Shown in pieces: positions 48,353-60,663 of a stretch of 64,000 bases of DNA. The notes beneath the pieces are model-generated. The model was not told the DNA's origin. It searched no databases and worked only from the letters and a program-made list of their open reading frames with translations. The DNA comes from Malaya genurostris (taxonomy: Eukaryota > Arthropoda > Insecta > Diptera > Culicidae). Both the position numbers and the translations under genes were made by a program. The DNA is taken from NCBI RefSeq assembly GCF_030247185.1, contig NC_080571.1, positions 64,022,172-64,086,171 on the forward strand, read 5' to 3'. How positions within the stretch are numbered: the stretch's first letter is position 1; each line of letters opens with the position of its first letter.

Positions 48353-49624
48353 CATTTCTTCGCTCCACTTCATACTCTGAGTATTTTACGGCCCTTAAAA
48401 AAATACAGTCTGATAATGATCGTTGCTGTGGGGAATTTCCCAAGAGAGAATCGCAAGTTGACAATTACCGCAGAAAATCGAATCGATGATTCAACTTGAT
48501 GATTCTCATACTAGGTTGCAATATTTAAAAACCCTTGTGTGGAGCATTCACAGATATTTTCAAAGACACAACATATACAAAGGTTATATGCACATAGTTA
48601 GAATAAGCGGCAATAGTAAAATGATTCTAAAGCAATTATCAACTGCCTGTATAGAATCGGATCGCGAAACGAGAATAAGCGACCGTTTGTTGCTTCAGAG
48701 AGGATCCCCACAGCAGCGTGCTAACCTTTGATTCTCAGAAATGTCATCGAAAGAAATTCGCTCTCGCACTGGGGTCTATTCTATGTTAAAATAGCCATGC
48801 CGGGTTTTTGTTGTTGCGATGATAGCGGTCTCTCTTTGATGGCACTGATTCAATCGTGTGAAGAGTTGTCAGTGAGCGTTCTTTGATACGATAAAAGCCA
48901 TCCTTGGATATGTGTATGAATGTGTTGACTAACATGCTACAAAGTATATGCCTGAGTTTAGTAGCAAGTATAGATTCTCCTTCTAAAGAACGATTAAAAA
49001 CAAGTATATTCAAGTATTTTCGGTATCTTTACCAGTACCAAATAGTAATTTACCACATGAGATAGAGAGAGAGCGGTTGAATTTCATTATCAATTAAAAA
49101 ACTTTTGAAATAAGAAATTACTGGGCTTAAGACAACGAAAATGTACCAAATGAATACATTTTCCATAAACTTATACATTTTTGAATGTTGATTCTGGCAC
49201 CAAGTTGTATGAATTTTATATGTTAAAATGTTTTAAATGAACTATAATAATTGTATTCATCTCAATGCATTGAGCTAAACAGAGTTGGACATGTATTTTT
49301 TGCTCACTATATAACGACACCGAGCCCACTGTGCATTTTTCACACCACCAATATAGAAAACGATGAAAAGTTTATGAAATTCACTTGAATTTTTTTTAAA
49401 TTTCGGTTATTTTGACTAAAATTTTATAATTTTGAGTTGCCTTGTCAGATTCTTTGTGAAATTTTACTTCAAACACTATGTTTCAGTTCAAAAATCATCA
49501 CCGTGGAACGGAACAGTAACCGTTTATACATTTCATAAACCAATTACGGCTCGGCAAAGCAAAATTTCAAAATTAAAAAAATACTTAGTTGTGATAAATT
49601 TTATTGCAAAAACTTAAGTGTTTT
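48353..49624. other. No gene recognised
   Basis: AT-rich spacer with short frames only (48486-48731 plus, 48786-49013 minus). Confidence 0.5.
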
Positions 49625-50038
49625 GTCGTGAATTTACCCTCTTTTCAAAATTTACCCTCTGAGAGAGCGCTAAGTTTTTGATCGTGAATATCTCCTGTTG
49701 TATCTAATGAATCAACATAATTCTTGCTACATGCCATCGGAAATATGATCATAATTTTATGATAAAATTTTCAGTTGTGTGACATAATCTCAAATAGTTC
49801 AAAATTAAACTTTGCTGAAATGTTTGGTATAAACAAGTATCAAAGATAATTCATAAGGCGCGTTTGCCTTCCTTGTATTTTGAAAATTCATGGCTCAGTG
49901 GTCTGTGGAAGGATTTATATAATCTAACTACCAATAGAATCTAAAATTTTCAACTTGAACGTGTATTGCAACAACATTGAAATATTTCAATAGTACACTG
50001 TTGAAAAACCTGTTTGATTTAACCCATGATAGTACCAG

Positions 50039-50089
50039 CCAATCAGAACGCGAGATGTCTGCATCTATACAAGAACATCCATATAAAAG
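50039..50089 (+). promoter_or_regulatory. CCAAT and TATA pair inside copy B
   Basis: CCAAT at 50039-50043 followed by CAGAACGCG, and TATAAAAG at 50082-50089. It keeps spacing and sequence with copy A despite divergence elsewhere. Confidence 0.5.
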
Positions 50090-50316
50090 TTGAGTGGTTC
50101 ATTTTTCCTACCATTTGCAGAGAATCTGTTCCCGCAACAAGCCACACGAGAGCAACATCAAGGACCTGTCGTCTCACTGTTTCACGTTCTGCGAACAGGA
50201 AAAGGAATTTTCGAAAAGGGGCTGTCCGTACACCGCTGCCAGTAGCAGGTATAAAATGAAATGTGATGTGAGAAATAGCGTCATTTAAGTTAAAGCAGCT
50301 ACTCTGAACGCACGAG

Positions 50317-50361
50317 ACACCGAAAACTGGTAGAAAGGCTGCCAAAAAGTCCAGCAAGGCC
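50317..50361 (+). pseudogene. Lysine-rich histone tail fragment (H1 C-terminus or H2B N-terminus)
   Basis: Fifteen codons read TPKTGRKAAKKSSKA. This is the composition and pattern of a histone H1 C-terminal tail, and is also close to the H2B N-terminal PKTSGKAAKK pattern. Position decides little: a histone 3' stem-loop sequence begins only 8 bp later, which favours a C-terminal tail (H1) unless the body of H2B was deleted. Upstream text is broken. Confidence 0.5.
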
Positions 50362-50368
50362 CATTCAA

Positions 50369-50415
50369 AGCACTTTTCAGTGCTTTTCAGACAATTCAAA
50401 GCACTTTTCAGTGCT
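50369..50415 (+). other. Two tandem histone-type 3' stem-loops
   Basis: AGCACTTTTCAGTGCT occurs at 50369-50384 and 50400-50415, each preceded by TTCAA. A 6 bp stem (AGCACT/AGTGCT) with the loop TTTC and CAAA-like 5' flank fits the metazoan histone mRNA stem-loop (6 bp stem, UUUC loop). The stem bases differ from the usual GGCYCU/AGRGCC but remain fully paired. Confidence 0.6.
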
Positions 50416-50659
50416 AAAGATCATTATAAAGAACTAGTTGAATTTTGTCGCTTTCCTACCATTTTCTAAGCAACTGTTACCGAAACAAGACGCACACAAG
50501 AACCATATCAGATCTCAATATTTCCTACCAAAAGATTAATCAAGATGAAACTTAAAATAATTTGCACCGTCACTAACACATTCAATTACGAACGGCAATG
50601 CGAAAGCGAAAGTGATGGTGTTGAACACATCTTTATACTAGTATGGATTCGTGTGAAAA

Positions 50660-52247
50660 TATGCCATGCGAAACAGGGTTGCCATATATACAGGTTAATC
50701 TGTATATTATTTATACATACACTATCTGACCCGTCGAACTTCGTGTCGACCAAAAATTATTTGTTAGAACTTATGGTTTCCAACAGAAGAATTGTCAAAC
50801 GACTAAGTGGTAAACGTTTATCTCCATTACTTAACCTACAATCAACGGAATTTGAAACACATTCGCTTTAGCTAAAAAAAAATTCATTACAGATTAATGT
50901 TAATATGTGAAATACTTCTGTTAAGTCAAAATTGAGCAAATGTACAGATTGTTTTCTTATCCTTTGAATCGATGCACTGAACAGAGAGGCAATGGCTTTA
51001 ATAAAAGAATATAAAGTACCAGACTTTCTCTTGCAGATGTGATTGTTGCTTCTGGAAGTCGATAAAAAAGCTCAATAACCAGATTTTTGTGTCGATAAAC
51101 TTAACATAATGCTGAAGAGTTTCTCTTCTAGAGCTGTTCATTTGGTAGAGTAGGATATATTTACAATTTGTATTTAGCCCAAGTAGCCAAAAGACCGTAA
51201 AAAAGATTTGCATTCTGAACAGTCCGTTTTTAAGGAATTACTCTTACGTGAATGTTCACCCGACAGAACAACCTTTGAAGCAGTTCCTTATACAGCTTTC
51301 AAGCAGCGAGAAAGTTTTCTTAGAACTTGTTCTGTACGTTGCCAAGTTACTAAAAAGTACCACACGTACTTTAGAGTGAATATTTTCAGGTACTGCGGAA
51401 TTTTTAACTGCTTGAAGAGACAACACATAAATTTTCAAATAATATTGAACTTACCAGTTTGAACATTTTTCACAGAATATGAAATATGGCAGACTCAATT
51501 CATTATGGTAATCATCCTGAACATTGATATTAACTTATCACTTATTGTATGCGTTTAGTCTAATTCAAATCATTAGAAAGAAAAATGCAAGGACAAATTC
51601 TACAGTTTGACCTTTGCGCTTCTACAGCACAATCTTTTCATTGATTCATGAAAAAAAAATTCTGATTTATTTAACTTGCACCCGCGATGACCTGTGCTAT
51701 TCATCCGACACCATTGAACACTATTCATCAACTGGTAAATGATAGCAGAACTTCTTCTCCTAATTGCAGCGGTTTTCTAGAACAGTCATAAGCGTTCCGT
51801 CATTGAGTCATTTGGTAAGCAATCATTTTGATACCCAATTAAGCACGTGGCTCGAAATGACAAATAACATAGATCAAGTATGCATGTGAAAACTTCACAC
51901 AAAACAAATCGTTGCGCGCCAAAAGATTCATTCAACGATCTAGTATTCCTTTCTTCGAATGCCAAACATTTATGCAACTCGTTGCGCGCCAAACGCCAAT
52001 CGTAGTTCTAGCAAGCATTGGCGACTTTCACAACGGAAAATTCCATTGTCCATACAAAACAATTTTATGGATTTTTCACATTTTTCCGGCAAATTTTCCT
52101 AATTTTTTGGATGTATGAATCCGGTGGGGGTAAAAACTGTTCAAACAAAAAAAGAATCATGTAAATCCGTCCATCCGTTCTTACGTGATGCGATTACAAA
52201 GATTGATCTCTGCATTTTTATATATAGATATATGTACAGATTAATCT

Positions 52248-52248
<1 letters not shown>
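50660..52248. mobile_element. Insertion with possible RTE-type LINE tail
   Basis: 52125-52245 contains AAATCCGTCCATCCGTTCTT and then TTTTTATATATAGATATA, text I associate with 3' ends of RTE-like LINEs in invertebrates. 50725-50745 has GACCCGTCGAACTTCGTG, often found in the same tails. In between lie short unassigned frames (51208-51462). Boundaries uncertain; TTAATCTGTA occurs at both ends. Confidence 0.35.
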
Positions 52249-52329
<81 letters not shown>

Positions 52330-52364
52330 CATTATAATTATTATTACTATCATTATTATTATTA
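52249..52364 (+). repeat. (TTA)n array of copy B
   Basis: About 38 units with interruptions near its right end; position matches the array in copy A. Confidence 0.97.
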
Positions 52365-52610
52365 AAATGGCTCTTGCATACCGGAGATCGTCGATACATT
52401 TCAGACCAGGCCATTGCAATTGTCTCGTACTGAAATTTCGAGAAGAATCTGATATCTTCGAACTCCATAGCTTCAATAAAAATAAACTACAGCAAATTAA
52501 AAAGAAATTGTTTCAAGATTGGAATATATAGTTGTAGAATAGTAGCTGTTTAATGTTACTAATCTGTGCTTTAATGTAGGTGCATCGCTTCAAACTCTAT
52601 TGGTGAAAAA
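52365..52610 (+). pseudogene. Histone H3-like relic in copy B
   Basis: Reads SIHFRPGHCNCLVLKFREE, then SDIFEL and later KLFQDW, in the order of H3 from HRYRPG through the REIRRYQ helix to REIAQDF. The DNA GAAATTGTTTCAAGATTGG (about 52504) sits close to the usual coding text for REIAQDF. Same segment as copy A. Confidence 0.45.
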
Positions 52611-52735
52611 AAGAAGAAAGCTTGCACAATTCATACAATCAATCAACTAACTGATATTCGGAAAAGTGATGGGAGCGTGTCAGCTTTTTCGTATTCACGA
52701 CATCCAGTTATGTCTCTGACATTACCCACCCGCCT

Positions 52736-53140
52736 TTTTTCTTCTTCGAAATTCTATCTAGTTTTTGAACAATTGATCAAAAACGCGACTCGCGCACTCC
52801 GCTACATTTTACCTTAAGCAGTCTATTGATAATAAATAATTAATTTGGAATAACTTGGAAATTTTTCTTTGATTTTTATGTCTAAACATCTCGAGAACGG
52901 ATGGTTCTAGTCACTCTGAGAAAATGTATTTTTTCATTTATATAATATTTACTAGTGTTTTAATTTTTCAGGTTTTTGTATTTTTTTTCAAATGAATATA
53001 TTGTTTTCCGGTTAGTTTTCTAATTCTCGGAAAAGTATTTCATTTTTATTCACAGTATAATCTATTCATAATGTCCCATCGATTTCCTAAAACTTCGTCT
53101 TTGACTTTTATGTATTGTACAGTTTACAGTTTCCGCATCA
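52736..53140. other. AT-rich spacer
   Basis: No gene seen. Confidence 0.5.
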
Positions 53141-53145
53141 CAACG

Positions 53146-54450
53146 CACAGTGGTAAAAAATCTATGAAAACCCGCAAAGAATTCTGTAACTCATGAACTA
53201 ATTGAGATAGGTCAATAAACTAAAAATGTCCAAGGAATTCAATGGAATGGTTTACAATGGCCGCGAGAATCGCAATCCTGCTCGTTTTACCTCAAATGTA
53301 TAGCAGTTTTGGGGTTTCCTATAACATTCGCTCTGTAACTTAAAAAGTAGTCGAGTGCGGTATTCTGGAATAGACTTCTTTCATGTAAAAAAGTTTGGAG
53401 TATCGAATCTACACTGGCCGCACGAAACGTTTTGGTGGCTATTTTACCCCAATTCCTCCATTTCATGAGATCCTTACTGTAAATTGTCCTGAAATCTTGG
53501 TAAAACTTTTTACAAGTTTACTAATTCTAGCATCAACATTAAATAATCTACATAAGATAAAAAAAAAGTCTGGAGAATCGAATGCCAGAACTTATACTGG
53601 CCGCTCGAAACGATCTGGTGACTATTTTACGCCATTTCTCCATTTCATGATAACTTATTGTAAATTGTCCTTAAATTTCTATAAAATAGTCATCAAAACA
53701 TTTCGTGCGGCCAGTGTAGGTTCTTCCATTCGATTCTACAGACTTTTTCACATAAGATAAGCTAGATTTAGTAAACTTCCAATAAGTTTTACCGAGATTT
53801 AAGGACGATTTACAATAAGATATCATGAAATGGAGAAATGGGTAAAATAGTCACCAGAACGTTTCGTACGACTTTTTTCTATAAGATAAACTAGATTTAG
53901 TAAACTTCCAATAAGTTTTATCATGATTCAAGACCGATTTACAATAAAATACCATTAAATGGAGGAATTGGGGTCAAACAGCCACAGAAACGTTTCGTGC
54001 GACCAGTATAAGCTCTGGCACTCGATTCTACAGACTTTTTTACATAAGATAAGCTAGATTTAGTAAACTTCCAATAAGTTTTACCATGATTTAAGACCGA
54101 TTTACAATCAAATATCATAAAATGGAGGAATTGGGGTAAAATAGCCACCAAAACGTTTCGTGCGGCCAGTGTACACTCTTCCATTCGATTTTCCAGACAT
54201 TTTTACATAAAATCAAGCTATTTCAGTTGACAGCACTCGCTTTTTTTTCAAGTTACAGAACAAATACTATAGAAAACCCTTTAACTGCTGGGCATTTGGG
54301 GTAAAACGTGCAGGATGGCGATTCGTGAGGCCATTAAAAACCATTTCACTAAGTTTCTTGAAATTTTTTACATAAGAAACACTCTTGTTTGTTGGCTTTT
54401 TCCATGTTTCCCGATTCCTTTGCGGGTTTCCTGGTTTTTTTCCCACTGTG
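53146..54450. mobile_element. TIR element of inverted tandem about 190 bp units
   Basis: Ends CACAGTGGTAAAAAA and TTTTTTCCCACTGTG; CAACG flanks both sides (53141-53145 and 54451-54455), a possible 5 bp target duplication. Units with GGCCGCACGAAACGTTTTGG run forward from 53390 to about 53690 and inverted from about 53690 to 54220. Subterminal arms (53215-53345 and 54225-54345) are also inverted copies. No transposase. Confidence 0.8.
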
Positions 54451-54455
54451 CAACG

Positions 54456-56720
54456 ATTTGAAGAAAAGGAACGCAAAAATACTTCCGTTCTTTTATAAAA
54501 TCAGTCTTGAGTGGAATTGGTCTCTCCATCCATGCCAAACAAATGGTTTGTCATTCTGAATGTGTGTGCGAAATTTCTTTATTTACTGGTTTTAATTTCT
54601 GAATTTATTAGTTTGCCGAATTTGTTCACTAATTAAAAATATTAAATTAAATTTTTTTAACAACAATTGAAAATATTAAATGAATTTTTTTTAACAACAA
54701 TAAACTAATAAACCAAAACATAATGTGATATCAATTAGTAAATAGATAAACTAAAATCAAATTAACCATTCAATGTGATGTTTCTATTACAATCAGATTT
54801 CCCGTTTTGGTGTTCAACTTCGCTCGGGTGACACATTCCGAAGTCTTGTAATCCGGTTCTCTATACTACTTCAATGTGCAGAAAGCAGAGTACTAAATTA
54901 AATTGCACAGTTGCCATCATGCTAGCACAGCTGTCTGTCGGCGGCATGTCACAGGGCTCAGCATTAATTCATCAATTTCTTCCACATCGAGTCTTGCACA
55001 AAAACACACACACACACATACACGCACATTAAACATAGGATAAACGCAGGTAACGAGCCATTCGTCGAGTTTTTACAACTTTTGCTCCACTGAACGAGTA
55101 ATTTTACGGGACAGTTTCAGTTCACATGTCACATGTCTCATTCCATTTTATTAACTTTCGCCGGAACCCGCTCGACGCGGTGGGTTCAATTTGGTTGGAC
55201 ATCCCGGGAAAAGAAAGGAAAAAAGTTTCCGTTGACAGAGTCAAAAAGCAAATGTTTGGGGATCGGTTCCCTTCAACTCATGACCGCCGAACGTTGACTA
55301 TGCACTATCGAACCCACCGTGTGCACTGCTGTGAAACGCAAGGCAACTTGTCGAAGAACTCGCTCACCTACATAAAATATTGATACCGAAGTGAGAAAAC
55401 GGAAAAAAGGGACCCGGTCTGAAAGATGCGAAGTGTACCGGTTTGCTCCCCTGCCGAATTTCCCAAATGCTCCGAAACACAGACACGGAAGCCGGTTAGT
55501 GGGGAACACATAAACCCTTCCCATCCCCATTCCGTCAGTTTGTGCCACCGGTTTTACTGCCACAAAGGTTCTAACGGAGCACACAGCTTATTGAAAATTA
55601 TTTATCGCCTCGTTTGACATGTGTCATACGTAGAATTTATGAGATGTATAAAATTTCGTTATCTTGCTATTTCGATATCTCGAGTCATGGCGGTCCGTCG
55701 TCGTCGTCGTTAGTCTGTACAGTTGACTAGAAAGTGGTTTCCGCAGCTACTAAAGGGAAACCCCAAACCCGTGGACATACATCATCCTCCTGGCACTCAT
55801 TTGGTTCGGAAAATGGTTCAACTTTGCCCAAAGTCCTGCGGGATCACCACCTGGGGCGTCACGAAAAAGGATCGGGCTGATGTGAGCTGAGTTTCTTTTT
55901 ATGGGTCGACATTATTAAATTTCTGTCATTCCAGAACTCGGCTGCTACTGAAAAGTGACACACCAGTAGCAGTGCGGTTTACACGGATATGGACATGCGG
56001 GTCGTTATTGGCTCCTGTCATGTACTCACAAAAACTTGTACCAGTAACTTAATCATGTACATCATCTTCTTGCGTTATGATAGATTGGGCTGTTATTGAC
56101 TAACTAACTTAAAAGCGTCTGGTTTGCTAGATTATGGCATCGTTCAGGGCATCACAGGATTACGTCTCGAAACTCCGATAATAACTGTGTTAACTGATCG
56201 AAGCAACAACAATAATCAATCAGGGAAGCTTTCGGTCCAAACGGTCCAAAGCATTTATCAATGTTACTCGGTCCTTCCTGGAACCGGTCCAAGCCGGTGC
56301 TTGTCTCGATGGGCAGCCCAGTAGTAGTCAATGGGCGAACCCGAAGGGCATGGCAAAAGAGGCAACGAACGGCAAGGAGCAACAGGCAGCTTTACCTCGT
56401 TCGAACTGCGAAACGAATTGAAGGGTTCAGTGGGCAGCGAATAACGCGAAAGCTAGGCAATCCGGACAAAACGTGACTGTGATTTCAACGCAAAGATTTA
56501 TAGCAATTAGGCGAAGATCCAATATAATCGGCACTGGAATCATTCAATAAACAAGATAGATGATTATTTTTCTCCACCGGGCGGTACAATCTACAAATCG
56601 CTGAGACCGAGAGTGTAGTGTTACTGTGCGAGATCGGGATAGTGAAACGCTGGGGGCGAAACGGAATCCGAATGATTCTGCTCGTGGGTGGATGGATGCG
56701 AGTAAGAATTCATGTTTTTC
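54456..56720. other. Long unique region, GC-richer after 54780
   Basis: No repeat family recognised after 54780. Contains CA runs (about 55003-55020) and a GTCGTCGTCGTCG run (55695-55708). Frames such as 55126-55383, 55426-55617 and 56124-56324 have no domain. Conserved non-coding or regulatory DNA is plausible; no gene is supported. Confidence 0.4.
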
Positions 56721-57360
56721 TTATCATTGTTTGACCATTGAATATGCTATAATATGCAGAGCCGTCGAGAGGAAAGGTGGAAAGTGAAATAATCCTCCCG
56801 GAATTTTCGTATATTTGAAATAAATTTTTATTCTTCATAACAAAATATAATAAAAATAAAAACACATTTAGCATGTGAATCATTTTGATAATATATTTGG
56901 AAATCTTCTAATTTTATAATTTTCGCATACCCACCAATTTTTAAAAAACTTTTCATGTATAGTCCACAATATTGCAATCTTTCAGTAATCACAACTAATT
57001 GGTTCAAGTGGCACGTGGCCGCCAATAAAGCTCAAAGGCAATTGTTAGGAGTTTTCGGCGTGAATTTGGAGTTTATTTTCACACGGATAATTGTGTTGAC
57101 TGTACGCTCGTAGGCAAACTATCGGTTTAAAATTTTTTTACAAGAAATAAAAAAAAAGAAAAAAGTAATTAATCATAGAGCGACTTTTTCCAATCTGTTG
57201 TCAGCTATATAAAAAAGTTGAGAAACACTATCATTGAGCAATGAAACTAATTATGTTTTCAACATTCATTAAAACTGTTTGAAAGCACTTTTGATTTTTA
57301 ACATCTAATCTAATAATATTGCGATACGAACTGTGCAGGGATCCGCTAGTAGATTTATAA
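56721..57360. other. AT-rich spacer
   Basis: 56985-57020 resembles a scrap of the ORF1-bearing text at 4435-4460 (CTAATTGGTTCAAGTGGCAC). No gene. Confidence 0.45.
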
Positions 57361-58712
57361 TTGAAAAGTCCCGGGCCTAACACATAGATTGCGCTTGTTT
57401 TATTGCAGTCACTTTTTCTCAGTTAATACTAACCTTTAAAAATAAATGTTGAAAATTCATGATATTCTATTTATTAGTTTGAGTTATTGTGCTAAGAGTG
57501 ACGCTATTTTTGTTATTTTCAGAACAATGGATCGAAAACAATTTTGTGTTCTAATTTTACATTGCTTCTTGATGGAAAAAATACCATTCAAGCGAAGTAA
57601 TGTCTTTAAAAGTTTTATGAAGACTTCGCTCCATCAGAAACAACAAGAAAACGTTGGTTTGCTTACTTCAAACGTGATCGTAGAGATACCGATGATGCAG
57701 AACGCAGTGGACGTCAACATGAGGCGGTAACACCAGAAAACATAAAAACAATCCAACAAATCGTTTTGAGTGATCGAAAAGTGATGTTGCGTGAGTCAGC
57801 TTACATCGTGAAGTTATCAAAAGAACGTGTTGGCTTTATATTGCATGGGCATTTGACTATAAGAAAGCTCTGTTCAGCTCAGTTGCTCACTGTTGACCAA
57901 AAACGAGAACGTGTTGATGATTCTGAGCAGTGTTTGGACAAGTTTAAACGTACACAGAAAGAAAAGATGAAACCTACACGACACTGCTTGGTTTTGTAAT
58001 GTACCTTTCCATTCATTTGCCTGCTCCAAACATGTGCATGAACATAAATGCAAATTCAAATAAAATTTTTATCTGTGTAACAAACCGAAATTTTTGCGTC
58101 GATAACATAGATTCATCACTTCACTCCGGAATCAAAACGATCGTCATCTGAGTGGACAGAAAATGGTAAGTCTCATCTAAAGCACGCGAAAGCACAATAA
58201 TCGACTAGAAAGGTCTTGGTCTCGGTATTTTGGGATGAGCATATTGTAATATTTATCGACTATCTTGAGAAAGGAAATACCATGAACAGTGAATATTACA
58301 TAGCGTTTGAAGGCTAATATTGCAAAAAACGACCGCATATGGCAAAGAAATCGAGACAACGCACCGTATCACAAATCAATCAAAACAATGCAAAACTACA
58401 TGAATTGAACTTCGAATTGCTCCCACATCCACTGTATTCACCAGATTTGGTTCCCAGCGACTACTGGCTGTTTGTTTTGTTATCATTATCAATTTGTAGG
58501 AAATTTCGCACGAGTGAAGAGGCTATCGCTGATACTGAGGCCTATTTTGAGGCGAAAGATAAATCGTTCTACAAAGGTGGTATTGAAATGTTAGAGTGGC
58601 GCTGGAATGATTGCGTTTCTCTTGGTAGAGATTGCGTTGATGAATAAAATTAATTTTGAACCAAAAAATCGTATTCTTTTTGTAAAGCCCGGAACTTTTC
58701 AACTCATGTGCT
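57361..58712 (+). mobile_element. Mariner, irritans-type, decayed
   Basis: Left end TTGAAAAGTCCCGGGCCTA, right end inverse of GAGTTGAAAAGTTCCGGGCT at about 58682-58705: the ends of an irritans-like mariner. About 1.35 kb, close to full length. Confidence 0.82.
57528..58647 (+). pseudogene. Mariner transposase, broken
   Basis: Begins MDRKQFCVLILHCFL at 57528 and ends GRDCVDE at 58647. Seen in changing frames: N-terminal HTH region, SDRKVMLRES, SKERVGFILH, IFIDYLEKG, HPLYSPDLVPSDYWLF with the third catalytic Asp (PSD), and KDKSFYKGGIE. The DETW segment with the first Asp is lost in a deletion near 57985-58110, and the DNAP segment with the second is degraded. Several stops. Confidence 0.82.
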
Positions 58713-59045
58713 ACCACCGGAAAAAGTTTGAAGGTAAAAAAACTAGACATCATTACAGACATTTCTATTATATATCACTTGAACAGAGTTTAGAACTACA
58801 TCTATGAGAATGAGAGCAAATAGTTTCACCGAAAGAGTAATTTCACCGAAAGGATTTTTCAACCGAAAATATCGAACAGAGCATAAATATACTTTAATTT
58901 TTGAATAATATAAAACGGTCAAGTGGTTTCTTTAAACGTAAATAAGTTTACGAAGACGAAAAGTAAAAAATGAAAAACAATAATGTGCCCCTAGAACTAA
59001 CCAGTTACATGTAACAAAACGCCTAGATGGTTAAAATATTATATA
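58713..59045. other. AT-rich spacer
   Basis: A near-tandem TTTCACCGAAAGRRT at 58826-58856. No gene. Confidence 0.5.
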
Positions 59046-59912
59046 CCTTATGATCAAAAAAGAACCGGAATTTTCATTTTAAAATTCCCGTGCTTGTCCA
59101 ATCGGTAAATTTTTATTCTCTCAACGTTGGCAACACTTTTATACACATTCTGTCAAATTTTGACGCATATCGTACGATTAGTTTTTGTTTGGCGTCTATG
59201 CAAAGAAGTTGAAAAATTTTCGTGTGGCGATTTTTATAATGGATGAACAACGTACGTGCATCAAATTTTGTGTTGCAAATGGATTTAAGTGTTCCGAAAC
59301 GTTGAAAATGTTACAAAAGGCATTTGGTGAATCGAGTCTAGGAAAAACACAGGCATACGAGTGGTATAAACGCTTCAAAGCTTGGATCATGATGAGATCC
59401 CTGGCCGCCCAACAACATCTGTTACTGAAGAAAACATTGAATCGGCGAAGCAAATCGTGTTGCAAAATCGTTTTGTACCAATTAGAGAGAATGCTGTGTT
59501 GTTGGGCATCTCCTATGGATCAGCCGAACACATTTTAACTGATGTTTTGGGTTTGAAACGCGTCGCTTCTCGGCTGGTGCCAAAAAAGCTGAATTTCATT
59601 CAAAAACAGCGTCGTGAGTGCGTTGGTTGTGTCGCAGTTTTTGGCCAAAAACTCAACCAATATCATCAACCAAGCACCGTACTCTCCAGATATGGCCCCG
59701 TGTGACTTTTTCCTCTTCCCCAGACTCAAATTGCCATTGCGGGGAACGCGTTTTGAGACCATAGAGACTATAAAAGAGAATTCGCTGCTTGAACTAAACC
59801 TTCGGCGGCCTATAAAACTTGTATGGAAAATTGGATCAAACGTTGGCATGCATGTATTGCCGCAGGAGGAGAGTACTTTGAAGGCGATAATAAAAAAAAT
59901 TATTAAAAATTG
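59046..59912 (+). mobile_element. Mariner of a second lineage, 3' end lost
   Basis: TA at 59044-59045, left end CCTTATGATCAAAAAAGAAC identical to the mini-element at 1239-1535. The right inverted repeat is absent; a dispersed module begins at about 59918. Confidence 0.85.
59239..59905 (+). pseudogene. Mariner transposase, central deletion
   Basis: MDEQRTCIKFCVANGFKCS starts at 59239 and covers the N-terminal HTH half through QAYEWYKRFK. A frameshift leads to DEIPGRPTTSVTEENIE and then LVPKKLNFIQKQRRE. The next recognisable text, FLAKNSTNIINQAPYSPDMA followed by PCDFFLFPRLK (third Asp), comes within about 20 bp, so the segment with the first two catalytic acids is deleted. Confidence 0.85.
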
Positions 59913-59917
59913 CAATT

Positions 59918-60663
59918 TTGCGTTTTTGCCTTTCTCATATAGAAAGGTTATGCAATCACTGTGAAAACCGACTTTTGAACCGAGGCCCGGAGGGCCGAGT
60001 GTTATATACCATTCGACTCAGTTTGTCGAGTACGCAAAATGTCTGTGTGTGTATGTGTGTGTGTGTATGTGCATGTGTGTATGTAACGTTTTTTGCACTA
60101 ACTTTTCTCGGAGATGGCGGAACAGATTTCCACAAATTTAAATTCAATTGAAAGGTCTTGTGGTCCCATACAAAATTCCTGAATATCATTTGGATGCGAC
60201 TTCCGGTTCCTGAATTATGGGGTAAAATGTGCAAAAAATTGTGAAAATAAGTGCACTAACTTTTCTCAGAGATGGCTGAACCGATTTTCACAAACTTAGA
60301 TTCAAATGAAAGGTCTTAAGGTCTCATTTAAAATTCCTGAATATTATTTGGATCCGACTGCCGGTTCGGGAGTTATGGGGTAAAATGGGCAAAAATAAGA
60401 AAATATATGCTCTAACTTTTCTCATAGATGGCGCTTCCGATTTTCACAAACTTAAGTTCAAATGAAAGGTCCTGTGGTCCCATACGTAATTCCTGAATTT
60501 CATGCGGATCCGACTTCCGGATCCGGAAATATAGGGTAAAGTGGGTTAAAAATCGTATACCATCACTGAAAATGGGGAAAAAACTTAAAAATTTTTCTAA
60601 ACCGACCTCAAATGTTTTCCAATTGATAGTTTTTATCAGTAGACGATCAAACTCCCAGATTTA
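59918..60663 (+). repeat. Dispersed module, start plus three tandem units
   Basis: Opens TTTGCCTTTCTCATATAGAA, GAGGCCCGGAGGGCCGAGTG, a GTGTGTATG run, then units starting CTAACTTTTCTC at 60096, 60257 and 60412 (periods 161 and 155 bp). The best-preserved copy in the window. Confidence 0.88.

Larger units (their letters stand above)
49625..52735 (+). mobile_element. TIR element with histone-gene pieces (copy B), interrupted
   Basis: Left end TGTCGTGAATTTACC at 49625, a shortened form of the copy A end. Right end CGTATTCACGACATCCAG at about 52690. The flank 49640-50030 and core 50039-50160 align with copy A. About 1.6 kb between 50660 and 52245 is foreign (LINE-like tail and unassigned text). 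The TTA array and H3-like segment follow at 52249-52610. Confidence 0.72.

Noticed and set aside
50160..50300. Possible H2A reading (SRSANR, RKG) upstream of the lysine-rich tail
   Set aside because: Only two or three short words agree and they need a large deletion; not strong enough to call.
52125..52245. Firm assignment to an RTE retrotransposon
   Set aside because: Only tail-like text is present, without reverse transcriptase; left as a low-confidence feature.
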